Of a DNA stretch of 64,000 nt, positions 9,464 to 17,521 are shown piece after piece. Source of the stretch: Winogradskya consettensis (GTDB lineage Bacteria; Actinomycetota; Actinomycetes; Mycobacteriales; Micromonosporaceae); the NCBI RefSeq assembly GCF_018332715.1, contig NZ_BOQP01000058.1, forward strand, positions 1 to 64,000. The letters are read 5' to 3'. The first letter of the stretch is position 1. The number at the start of each line of letters is the position of its first letter. Under the pieces are notes generated by a model. The model worked only from the letters and a program-made list of their open reading frames with translations. It did no database searches and was not told the origin of the DNA. The translations under genes and the position numbers were made by a program.

Positions 9464-10839
9464 CGGACCGGCCGAACAAATCGGACAGCGCGCCACGCCA
9501 CCCAGCCCACCAGCCCTGTGACCAGGAACGCGAGCGGCACCTGCAGCGGCTTCCACGCGCCGTCCCCGTTCGGCAGGATCAGGAACATCGACGCGATGAT
9601 CACGGCGTCCAGCCGGCGCGTGCCGGTCGTGGTGACCGCCCACAGCACGAGGGTCCAGAAGAGGTACCAGGGCTGGGTGATCGGCGCGAGGAAGATGACG
9701 GCGAGGCAGGCCAGCCCGGCACCGTGCAGGAAGTCGCCGTGGCGGTGCCGCCACCAGATCACCACGAGCGCGACGACGAGCAGAACGAGCGCGACGGTCC
9801 GCAGGACGGGCACCACGTCGATCTCGCCGCCGAACCACTTGGCCACGGCGTTGATCGTGATGCCGACCGCGGTGGGTGGCGACGTCCAGCTGCGGGATTC
9901 CCCCGCCCCGGACAGCGCGGTCGCCCAGCCGAAGCCGAGCCCGGAGCCGAGCGAGAGGGCGACCAGCAGACCCACGGCACCGGCGATGACGGCGGCGGCC
10001 CGGCTCAGGAAGGCGCGGGTGAGTTCGAACCCCCCGGCGGCCAGCAGCGCCGCGAACGGCAGCACCACCCCGAGCGTCGACTTGATCGCGATCGCCGCGC
10101 CGATCAGCGCCCCACCGGCGAGCAGGAGCCCGATCGAGGCCCTGCGGTAGATCAGCGCGAGCGCCCCGGCCACCAGCGCCATCGCGAGGGTGTCGTTGTG
10201 GGCGCCGCCGATGAAGTGCACGATGACCAGCGGGCAGCACAGCACGAGCCACAACGCGCGGGTCTCGGGAACTCCCGCCCGGCGGGCGAGCGGCGGCAGG
10301 ACCAGGGCAAGAGCGACAACCGCCAGCACCTCGTACGCCCGGAAGATCCCCAGCGCCACCGCCTGCGACCCGAACGACGCGGCGAACCCCGAAAGCACGA
10401 TCCACAGCGGCCCGTACGGCGTGGGCGTCGTCCGCCACACCACCGACACCGAGTCGAGCCACGGGCAGGGCTGCGCCGCGATCGAGTCGACGGACGGGTT
10501 GAAGCCGGCGTCGAAGAGCGAACCCTGACACGCGTACGCGTACACGTCGCGGCTCGCCAAAGGTGGCACGAGCAGCAGCGGCACGATCCACAGCGCGGCG
10601 GTCACGAGGATCCAGCCGCGCGACACCTCGAGCCGGCGCCCCCACCACCAGGCCAGGCACAGCGCGCTCAACCCGGCGATCCAGAGCACCATGATCAGTA
10701 CGCCGTCCGGGCCCCGCAGAATGCTCGCGACCGAGACGCCCCGGCGGATCCAGGTCGGCGCCCCGAACAGCACCGCGTCGGCCGCGCAGCACAACGCCCC
10801 GAAGAAGCCGAGCCAGCGGACCCCGGCAGGGCCTCTCAC
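9460..10839 (-). CDS. MptB-like alpha-(1->6)-mannosyltransferase (second copy)
   Basis: A 459-aa polytopic GT-C enzyme paralogous to the downstream gene. The shared blocks are SRDVYAYACQGSLFDAG, TTPTPYGPLW, HFIGGAHNDTLAMAL and ITQPWYLFWTL. It lacks the hexapeptide insert. It starts at GTG 10839 with a 4-nt overlap to the preceding gene and overlaps the next by 4 nt, so translation is probably coupled along the operon. Two tandem MptB paralogues suggest two linkage or acceptor specificities in a lipomannan-like lipoglycan, which is inference. Confidence 0.88.
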   Translation of the reverse strand: MRGPAGVRWLGFFGALCCAADAVLFGAPTWIRRGVSVASILRGPDGVLIMVLWIAGLSALCLAWWWGRRLEVSRGWILVTAALWIVPLLLVPPLASRDVYAYACQGSLFDAGFNPSVDSIAAQPCPWLDSVSVVWRTTPTPYGPLWIVLSGFAASFGSQAVALGIFRAYEVLAVVALALVLPPLARRAGVPETRALWLVLCCPLVIVHFIGGAHNDTLAMALVAGALALIYRRASIGLLLAGGALIGAAIAIKSTLGVVLPFAALLAAGGFELTRAFLSRAAAVIAGAVGLLVALSLGSGLGFGWATALSGAGESRSWTSPPTAVGITINAVAKWFGGEIDVVPVLRTVALVLLVVALVVIWWRHRHGDFLHGAGLACLAVIFLAPITQPWYLFWTLVLWAVTTTGTRRLDAVIIASMFLILPNGDGAWKPLQVPLAFLVTGLVGWVAWRAVRFVRPVR

Positions 10840-12452
10840 GGGTTGGCTCGCAGGATCGGCACACCCTCGACGACCGTCTCGGGGTGGTAGTACATCGCGA
10901 GGTCAGCAGCGATCCCGCCGCTCGGGTCGACCGCCGCGGGCGGCGTGTCGAGGAGCACGAGCGTCGGGCGCTGCGCCGAGCTCAGCATCGCGCGCAGCCG
11001 GGGCAGCGCGTCGGGGATCTTGTCGATCGGCTTGCCCCACAGGTACGGGTACGACGCCTGCCGGTCAGCCGCGAAGTAGAGGTACGCCTCCGACTCGAGC
11101 ACGTAGATCCGCTGCCCGGGCGTGGTGGAGGCCCGGATCACCGCCGCGATCCTGTCGTCCCGGGCGGCCAGCGCGTCGTACGGAACGGTGTCTGCCCGGC
11201 GGGCCGGCGACATCGGGATCAGCGCGACGAGCCACACCAGGGTCGGCAGCACGACGACCGCGGCGAGCGCCCGCCGTGGCAGCGCCGCCGGGATCCCGAT
11301 GAGCATGGCCGCGACCAGCACCACGAGGGCGGGCAGCGGCTGGACGAAGTAGTGCGGCCAGTACGAGCCACCGAGGTTGATGCCGACGAACCCGGCGAAC
11401 AGCCATGCCCCCAGCACCCAGCGCCCGCCCCGGTCGAGCAGCCGCCACCCGAACACCGACAGCAGCACGATCACCGTCAGGTCGAGCGCGATGTCCCCCG
11501 CGTGCCGGCCGAGGTCGCTCAGACGCGTCGAGGTGTTCGACCCGTCCCCGCCCATGGCCGAGAGCTGATACCCGATCAGCGCGGTCCAGTAGTAGTTCCA
11601 CCCCACCGAGATCCCGTGCACCACCGACGCGACCAGCGGAACCGCCGCGGTCGCCGCGAAGACGCCGGCCGCCCGCCAGTTGCGCGCGAGCACCACGATC
11701 AGCGCCCCGACAACGATGCCATCGATACCCGACTGCTTCATCGTCAGCGCAACCCCGGCCAGCACTCCCGCCCCGGCCAGCCACCACATAGACCTGCGCA
11801 ACGCCCTCGACGGCCTCGCCCCCCTGGCCGCCCTCGCCGAAGTCTCCGCCGTCGAAGCCGCAGTCGCCGCCGTCGAAGCCGCCGCCGTCGAAGTCGCAGT
11901 CGCCGCCGCAGAAGTCTCCGCAGTCGCAGTCGCAGAAACCGGAGGATCCGCAGAGCCCGCAGAGGACGCGGATGCCGCAGCCGAGGAGAACGCCGGATCG
12001 GGCCGCCACCAATAAACGGCACACGCGATAGCCACCGTCGACGGGATGCCCGCGAGCAGCTCCCCGTTGAACGTCATGCCCTCGAGATGCGGTGCGACCC
12101 CCACGATCGCGTAGATCCACGCAGCCCACACCCCGGCGGCGCGCCCGATCAGCAGCCGCGCGATCACCGCCACCGCGACCGTGATGATCGCCCCGCCGGC
12201 CACCATCCCCAGCCGGATCGCCCAGCCGCCGTCACCGATCGCGAGCAGCGCCCGATACGTCAGCAGCAAACCCTGCGGCCGATCGAGCCAGGCCGTGTCG
12301 TAGAGCCGGTCCCCCCGCGCCCACCGCTGCGCGACATACGCATAGCCGCCCTCATCCGTCGACAACCCGGTGAAGAGGAACGGCACCCGGACCAGAACAG
12401 CCACACAAGCCGCGATGACGACCGACCAGCCGCTGGAGAAAAATCGGATCAT
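10836..12452 (-). CDS. GT39/PMT-like membrane glycosyltransferase
   Basis: A 538-aa polytopic GT-C protein. The first loop has TGLSTDEGGYAYVAQRWARG, with the Asp-Glu pair typical of GT39/ArnT-like enzymes, followed by LYDTAWLDRPQG. After about five helices, residues ~155-218 are a low-complexity Ala/Ser/Thr tract from short DNA repeats (about 11,800-11,990). The C-terminal ~150 residues form a soluble domain with YVLESEAYLYFAADRQ. ATG 12452 overlaps the glnE stop as ATGA. The donor is probably a polyprenyl-phosphate sugar; the acceptor is unknown. Confidence 0.85.
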   Translation of the reverse strand: MIRFFSSGWSVVIAACVAVLVRVPFLFTGLSTDEGGYAYVAQRWARGDRLYDTAWLDRPQGLLLTYRALLAIGDGGWAIRLGMVAGGAIITVAVAVIARLLIGRAAGVWAAWIYAIVGVAPHLEGMTFNGELLAGIPSTVAIACAVYWWRPDPAFSSAAASASSAGSADPPVSATATAETSAAATATSTAAASTAATAASTAETSARAARGARPSRALRRSMWWLAGAGVLAGVALTMKQSGIDGIVVGALIVVLARNWRAAGVFAATAAVPLVASVVHGISVGWNYYWTALIGYQLSAMGGDGSNTSTRLSDLGRHAGDIALDLTVIVLLSVFGWRLLDRGGRWVLGAWLFAGFVGINLGGSYWPHYFVQPLPALVVLVAAMLIGIPAALPRRALAAVVVLPTLVWLVALIPMSPARRADTVPYDALAARDDRIAAVIRASTTPGQRIYVLESEAYLYFAADRQASYPYLWGKPIDKIPDALPRLRAMLSSAQRPTLVLLDTPPAAVDPSGGIAADLAMYYHPETVVEGVPILRANP

Positions 12453-15400
12453 GCGTCGAGGACTCGTTCCATGGCCGCGCGGGAGCGCCGGGTCAGGCGC
12501 AGGTAGCGGTCGACGAACTCGCCCGGGTCGCCGCCGCCTAGGAGCTGGACCACGCCGGCGAGCTCCACACCGTGCCGCGGGAGCTGGTCGGTGGGGCGGC
12601 CACGGACCAGCGTGAGCGCGTTGCGGACCTGGGCGGCGAGGGTCCAGCCCGCTTCCATGGCCGCGGCGTCGATCTTGTCGATCAGCTTGGCCTGCGTCTC
12701 GGCTGTGAGCGCGCCGAGCGTCCGGGTGCGGCGCAGGTCGGGCACGGCGTACGCATGCCGCAGCTGCACCAGCTGCACGGCCCACTCCACGTCGGCGAGC
12801 CCGCCCCGCCCGAGCTTCGTGTGGGTGTTGGGGTCGGCGCCGCGCGGCATCCGCTCGACCTCCACCCGGGCCTTGATCCGCCGGATCTCCGTGACCTGCT
12901 CGCGGGTGAGGCCGCCGTCCGGGTAGCGCATCGTGTCGGCGAGCTGCTCGAACTCCCGGCCGAGATCCTCGTCGCCGCAGACGTAGCGGGCGCGCAGCAA
13001 CGCCTGCGACTCCCACACCTTCGACCAGCGCGCGTAGTACTGCGCGTACGCGTTGAGGCTCCGCACGAGCGGGCCCTGCCGTCCCTCGGGGCGCAGGTCG
13101 GCGTCGATGCCCAGCTCGGGGTCGGGGGCCGGGGCGCTCAGCGTGCGGCGCAGCTCCTCGGCGATCGCGTGCGCGGCCGAGCTGGCCGCGCCGTCGGTCA
13201 CCCCGGGTGGCGGCGCGTAGACGAAGAGCACGTCGGCGTCGGAGGGGTAACTCATCTCGTAGCCGCCGAGCCGACCCATGCCGATGACCGCGAACCGCAG
13301 CCCCTCAATTCCCGGGTGGACCCGCCGCGCCACGTGCAGCGCCGCGGCTAGGGTCGCGTCGGTGACGTCGGAGAGGGCGATCCCGATCCGGTTCACGTCG
13401 AGCGGCTGGGCCGGGGCGAGCTCGCCGGACCGGCTCAGGATGTCGGCGCAGGCGATGCGGAACAGCTCACGGCGGCGCATGGCCCGGACCGCCGCGATCG
13501 CCGGCATCGGATCGGTGGCGCCTTCCCGCAGGTGGCGTTCGGCGGCGGCCAGGAACCCGTCGCGCAGCGCGTCGCGGTCGCGCGGGACGAGCTCGCCGTC
13601 GTTGGCGAGCAGCCGCAGTGCTTCCGGGTCACGGGTGAGCAGGTCGGTGGCGTACCGGGAGAGGCTGAGGACCCGGGCGAGGCGGCGGGCGACCGGGCCG
13701 CCGTCGCGCAGCAACCGCAGATACCAGGGGGTGCTGCCGAGCTTGTCGGAGACGTGCCGGTAGTTGAGCAGGCCGCGGTCGGGCTCGGGGGCGTCGGCGA
13801 ACTCCTGCAGCAGCATCGGCAGCAGGGTCCGCTGGATCGCGGCCGTGCGGCTGACCCCGCCGGTGAGCGCCTGGATGTGGCGCAGCGCCGCGGCCTGGTC
13901 GGCGAAGCCCAGGATCTCCAGGCGCTTGCCGGCCGACTCCGGGGTCATCCGCAGGGCCTCGGCGGGCACCCGGGCCACCGCCTCCAGGAGCGGTTGGTAG
14001 AGCAGCTTCGCGTGCAGCCGGCGGACCTGGGCGGCGTGCCCGACCCAGTCCGAGCGGAACGCCTCGACGGCGTCGCGGCCGGGCAACGCGCGGTAACCCA
14101 GGGCTGCCGCGAGCCAGCGGAGCGCTTTCGGGTCGTCGGGCACGGTGTGCGTACGCCGCAGATTCTGCAGTTGGAGCCGGTGCTCGATGCCGCGCAGGAA
14201 GCGGTATCCCCGCAGCAGCGTCTCGCCGTCCTCCCGGCCGACGTAGCCGCCCGCGACCAGCGCACGCAGCGCGGGCAGCGTCCCCGGGCTGCGCAGGGTC
14301 TCGTCGATGCGGCCGTGCACGAGCTGCAGCAGCTGCACCGCGAACTCGATGTCGCGCAGGCCACCCGGGCCGCGCTTGATCTCGCGGTCGACCTCCTTGG
14401 CGGGCACGTTCTCGATGATCTTGCGGCGCATGTCCCGGACGTCGGCGACCGCCTCGGGCCGTTCGGCGGCGTGCCACACGAGCGGGGCGAGGTCGTCGAT
14501 CCACTCCTGGGCGAGCCGCAGGTCACCGGCGGCCGGCCGGGCCTTGAGCAGCGCCTGGAACTCCCACGTGCGCGCCCAGCGGCGGTAGTAGGCCTGGTGG
14601 CTGGCGAGCGTGCGGACCAGCGGCCCCCGGTTTCCCTCCGGGCGCAGCGCCGCGTCGACCGGCCACGCCACCTGCCCGCAGATCTCGATCAGGCGCGCCG
14701 CCACGGTGGTGCCGGCGCTGAGATCCTCGTCCCCGGCCGCCACGAAGATGACATCCACATCGGAGACGTAGTTGAGCTCGTTGCCCCCGCACTTGCCCAT
14801 CGCGACAACAGCCAACCGCGGCTCGCTCACGCTCTCCGGCAGACCCGCCACCGCCATTTCGTACGCCGTGACGAGCGTCTCGTCCGCCAGCCGCGAGAGC
14901 GCCGCCATGGTGGGCTCGAGCCCCCGCCCGCCGGTCAGGTCCGCGGCGACGATCCGCAGCAGCGCCGTGCGGTAGGCCGTGCGCAGCGCCGGAACGCCCA
15001 GCGCACCGGGCCCCATCGAGTCGGGGAATTCCAGGTGCCCGTCGGCGCTCGGCGCCAGCCCCGTCTTACCGGTGACCAGCACCCGCCACTGGTCGAGGTT
15101 GGCGACCAGGTGATCCCCGAGCGCGCTGGACGCCCCGAGCACCGACACCAGCCGTCGGCGCAACCCGACATCGCCGTAGAGCGCGGAGAGGATCGCCGTG
15201 GCCGCCGGCTCGTCGGCCATGTACTCCCCCGGCCCCGCCGTCGGCGCCTGGATCGGCCCGCCGTTGCTGCGCCGCGCGTCCCGGGTGGCCGTCTCGATCA
15301 TCCGGTGCAGCTGACGCAGCGCGAGATTGGGGTCGGCCGCCCGCGACAGCGAATGGATCAGGTCGCCGGCCGCCGCACTGCTGGGCTCCTGCAGGTCGAC

Positions 15401-15496
15401 GTCCCACAACCCGAGCCCCTCCTGGCCGAGCAGATCGGCCGCGCGGGCCCCGTTGTCAGCAAAGCCGTACCGGGCCAGCCGGCTGGGCCTGGTCAC
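12449..15496 (-). CDS. glnE: bifunctional glutamine synthetase adenylyltransferase/deadenylase GlnE
   Basis: Adds and removes AMP on the GlnA1 Tyr loop according to nitrogen state. The 1,015-aa protein has the two family halves, each with a nucleotidyltransferase motif: GGNELNYVSDVDVIFV (deadenylylation half) and GGYEMSYPSDADVLFV (adenylylation half). Both have GRQGPLVR/GNRGPLVR-type and RGPGGLRDIEF/GRGGLADVEW blocks, so both active sites look intact. GTG 15496 is the start, 1 nt after the amidotransferase stop; the longer open frame to 16180 is a shadow of that gene. The 3' end overlaps a membrane glycosyltransferase by 4 nt, so nitrogen control and envelope glycosylation share one transcript. 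Confidence 0.96.
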   Translation of the reverse strand: MTRPSRLARYGFADNGARAADLLGQEGLGLWDVDLQEPSSAAAGDLIHSLSRAADPNLALRQLHRMIETATRDARRSNGGPIQAPTAGPGEYMADEPAATAILSALYGDVGLRRRLVSVLGASSALGDHLVANLDQWRVLVTGKTGLAPSADGHLEFPDSMGPGALGVPALRTAYRTALLRIVAADLTGGRGLEPTMAALSRLADETLVTAYEMAVAGLPESVSEPRLAVVAMGKCGGNELNYVSDVDVIFVAAGDEDLSAGTTVAARLIEICGQVAWPVDAALRPEGNRGPLVRTLASHQAYYRRWARTWEFQALLKARPAAGDLRLAQEWIDDLAPLVWHAAERPEAVADVRDMRRKIIENVPAKEVDREIKRGPGGLRDIEFAVQLLQLVHGRIDETLRSPGTLPALRALVAGGYVGREDGETLLRGYRFLRGIEHRLQLQNLRRTHTVPDDPKALRWLAAALGYRALPGRDAVEAFRSDWVGHAAQVRRLHAKLLYQPLLEAVARVPAEALRMTPESAGKRLEILGFADQAAALRHIQALTGGVSRTAAIQRTLLPMLLQEFADAPEPDRGLLNYRHVSDKLGSTPWYLRLLRDGGPVARRLARVLSLSRYATDLLTRDPEALRLLANDGELVPRDRDALRDGFLAAAERHLREGATDPMPAIAAVRAMRRRELFRIACADILSRSGELAPAQPLDVNRIGIALSDVTDATLAAALHVARRVHPGIEGLRFAVIGMGRLGGYEMSYPSDADVLFVYAPPPGVTDGAASSAAHAIAEELRRTLSAPAPDPELGIDADLRPEGRQGPLVRSLNAYAQYYARWSKVWESQALLRARYVCGDEDLGREFEQLADTMRYPDGGLTREQVTEIRRIKARVEVERMPRGADPNTHTKLGRGGLADVEWAVQLVQLRHAYAVPDLRRTRTLGALTAETQAKLIDKIDAAAMEAGWTLAAQVRNALTLVRGRPTDQLPRHGVELAGVVQLLGGGDPGEFVDRYLRLTRRSRAAMERVLDA

Positions 15497-15497
15497 C

Positions 15498-16283
15498 TTA
15501 ATTGCCCAGCAGCGGGAGGGTGCGCGGGACGCCGGGGACGGCGATGTCGGCGTTGGGCAGCTCGCCGAGGGCCAGGGCGGCGAAGCGCGCGGCGAACGGC
15601 TGCCACACCTCCTCGACGTCGGCGAGGACGTCGGTGACGGCGGCGACCACGGCGTCGGCGTCGTAGCCGAGCTCCTCCAGCGCGCCCGGGTCGGCGCTGA
15701 TCCAGTCAGCGAACATCGCCGCGTCGCACTCGATGTGGAACTGCACCCCCCAGGCCCGGTCCCCGAGCCGGAACGCCTGATGCGGATAGCGCGTCGAGGC
15801 GGCGAGCAGCACCGCGCCGATCGGCAACTCGGTGATCTCGTCGTAGTGCCACTGCAGCACGTCGGGCAGCAGAGGCACCCATTTGAACAACGGGTCGGTG
15901 TCGGCGGCGTCGCGCCGCCCGACCAGCCCGGGCCCGATCTCGGGCCCGGAGGTGCTGCGCTCGACCAGCCCGCCGTGCGCCTGCGCGAGCAGCTGCGCAC
16001 CGAGACACACGGCCATCGTCGGGACGTGGTGGCGCACCGCCTTGCGCAGCAGCCCCTCGACCTCGGGGAACCAGGCAGCACCCGGCTGCCCGTCCGTGCC
16101 GGCATAGGCGTCCTGCTCGCCGCCGAGCACGACCAGCGCGGCGAAACCGTCGAGCGTCTCGGGCAACGGATCGCCGGCATGCGGCCGGACGACCGTCAGC
16201 CCGAGCCCCGCCTCCGCGAACCAGTCGCCGAGGCGGCGCAGATCATCCGACGGGTCGTTCTCGATAACCAGTGCTGTACCCAC
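15498..16283 (-). CDS. class I glutamine amidotransferase-like protein
   Basis: A 261-aa stand-alone GATase of the GMP-synthase-like family. The nucleophile Cys at about residue 93 sits in AVCLGAQLLA, and the His and Glu of the triad are in WGVQFHIEC, so the glutaminase site is complete. Family members split glutamine or gamma-glutamyl compounds (PuuD-like or GuaA-like), but the substrate is unknown. The GTG start lies 9 nt downstream of the GNAT gene and the stop is 1 nt before glnE, which supports a shared operon with a nitrogen theme. Confidence 0.85.
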   Translation of the reverse strand: MGTALVIENDPSDDLRRLGDWFAEAGLGLTVVRPHAGDPLPETLDGFAALVVLGGEQDAYAGTDGQPGAAWFPEVEGLLRKAVRHHVPTMAVCLGAQLLAQAHGGLVERSTSGPEIGPGLVGRRDAADTDPLFKWVPLLPDVLQWHYDEITELPIGAVLLAASTRYPHQAFRLGDRAWGVQFHIECDAAMFADWISADPGALEELGYDADAVVAAVTDVLADVEEVWQPFAARFAALALGELPNADIAVPGVPRTLPLLGN

Positions 16284-16292
16284 ACACCGAGG

Positions 16293-16751
16293 CTATCGGG
16301 TGGGTACGACGGGCACGGTGGGTGTCCACCTCGCCACGACTTCGCCGTCGTCTTCCTCACCCGTCTCGACGAACCCGAGCGACAGGTACAGCGCGCGAGC
16401 CGCGGTGTTCGAGGGCTGATAGCTCAGCGCCACGTTCGGCGTACCGGGCTCGGCGGCCAGCTTGTCTCGCAACGCCTTGATCAGCGCCCGCCCGATCCCC
16501 TGCCGCTGCCGCGCCGCGTCGACCACCACGCCCCCGATCCACCGGCTCCGGTCGTCGTCGACGGCCCACATGCAGAACCCGACAACCTGCCCCTCCAGCG
16601 TCACCGCCAGCGCATGCCACAACTCGCCATACGCACACATGCACAGGTAGTGCTCAACATCGGCAACGAAGTCCCGCTGCCCAGCGTGCACGGTCAACGC
16701 CGCCACCGCCCGCCAGTTGTCCCTGGTCACCGGCTCAAGATCGACAATCAT
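16293..16751 (-). CDS. GNAT family N-acetyltransferase
   Basis: A 152-aa acetyltransferase with the acetyl-CoA loop RQRQGIGRALIKAL (Q/RxxGxG/A) and the C-terminal ALSYQPSNTAARALYLSLGF, both diagnostic of the family. The start is ATG 16751, which overlaps by 4 nt (ATGA) the stop of a degraded transporter frame. It heads the surviving operon that continues into the amidotransferase and glnE. The substrate is unknown. Confidence 0.87.
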   Translation of the reverse strand: MIVDLEPVTRDNWRAVAALTVHAGQRDFVADVEHYLCMCAYGELWHALAVTLEGQVVGFCMWAVDDDRSRWIGGVVVDAARQRQGIGRALIKALRDKLAAEPGTPNVALSYQPSNTAARALYLSLGFVETGEEDDGEVVARWTPTVPVVPTR

Positions 16752-16940
16752 CGTGCCATCCTGCCAGCCCCCACCACCCGCACGCTGTCCGATTTCCGCA
16801 GCACCAGCACTCCGCCTGCCACCGCGACCGCCGCGGTGGCGGCGAAGGCCATCGGCACGGAGACCCTGCCGAGCAGAAGGCCCACCAGCGCAGCACCGAG
16901 CTCGTCCGGCCGAACAGGGCGGTGAAGATCCCAGCCACGG
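16748..16940 (-). pseudogene. C-terminal remnant of an MFS-like transporter
   Basis: Two minus-strand frames joined by a frameshift near 16,880 read GIFTALFGRTS, then GAALVGLLLGRVSVPMAFAATAAVAVAGGVLVLRKSD-type sequence (shown in pieces), which looks like the last two helices and tail of a major-facilitator transporter. The frame ends at a TGA that overlaps the GNAT ATG. The rest of the transporter is missing. This suggests an ancestral transporter-GNAT gene pair whose first gene decayed. Confidence 0.45.
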
Positions 16941-16981
16941 CGAACGACCCGGTGGCCCGGGTGACGGCGGGCGACGATAGA

Positions 16982-17000
16982 GCCGCATCACCGATGCGGC
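16982..17000 (-). terminator. hairpin downstream of the DUF350 gene
   Basis: A perfect 8-bp stem (GCCGCATC/GATGCGGC) with a 3-nt loop lies about 42 nt after the DUF350 stop. It is followed on the minus strand by TCTATCG, so the U-tract is weak. It probably ends the glnA2-DUF350 transcript. Confidence 0.5.
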
Positions 17001-17041
17001 ACCACGCGACCTACGCACAGAGGAAAGACACGCCAACTACC

Positions 17042-17467
17042 TCAGGCGATGCAGGCGCAGACGATCAGGGCGGCCCCGAAGTGGGAGGCAGCGCTGACCA
17101 TCGCGCCGGGGTGGCGCTCCGGGGTGCAGATGACCTCGCCGAGCTTGCCGGGGGTCATCCAGTCCAGAACCAAGAAGGCCAACCCCATCACGCCGATACC
17201 GAGAACGCCGAAGAGCGCGGTCGACGCGAGCCCTTCGGCGAAGTTCTCGTAGCTGGTGAAGATCGCGGTGAACACGATCAGCGCGATGCCGATCTGGTTC
17301 GCCGCAAGCAGCAGGGAGGCGTTCGGGTTCTTCTCGTGCCAGATCAGGTCCCGCAGCTTGCCCGGGGTCAGCAGATCCACGAGCACATAGCCGAGCGCCA
17401 TGAGCCCGATTCCCACCGCCCCGAACACGATGCTGCGCCCAGCACCCTCGAGCAAGTTCTCCAGCAC
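17042..17467 (-). CDS. DUF350 membrane protein
   Basis: A 141-aa integral membrane protein made of two repeated DUF350 units: each has hydrophobic helices and a DLLTPGKL or DWMTPGKL motif (about residues 36 and 106). Family members are four-helix membrane proteins of unknown role, sometimes linked to stress or lipid genes. GTG 17467 is chosen because TAGGGGGA lies 5 nt upstream; an in-frame GTG at 17485 lacks an RBS. It is 54 nt downstream of glnA2 and probably co-transcribed. Confidence 0.85.
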   Translation of the reverse strand: MLENLLEGAGRSIVFGAVGIGLMALGYVLVDLLTPGKLRDLIWHEKNPNASLLLAANQIGIALIVFTAIFTSYENFAEGLASTALFGVLGIGVMGLAFLVLDWMTPGKLGEVICTPERHPGAMVSAASHFGAALIVCACIA

Positions 17468-17521
17468 AGAAGTCCCCCTAGTCACGGCCTATGCCGCAGC
17501 ACGGTACCGGCTGGATCAAAG

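Noticed and set aside
12453..13016. N-terminal extension of the GT39-like gene through glnE
   Set aside because: The extension is a frame shadow of glnE; ATG 12452 in an ATGA overlap is the natural start.
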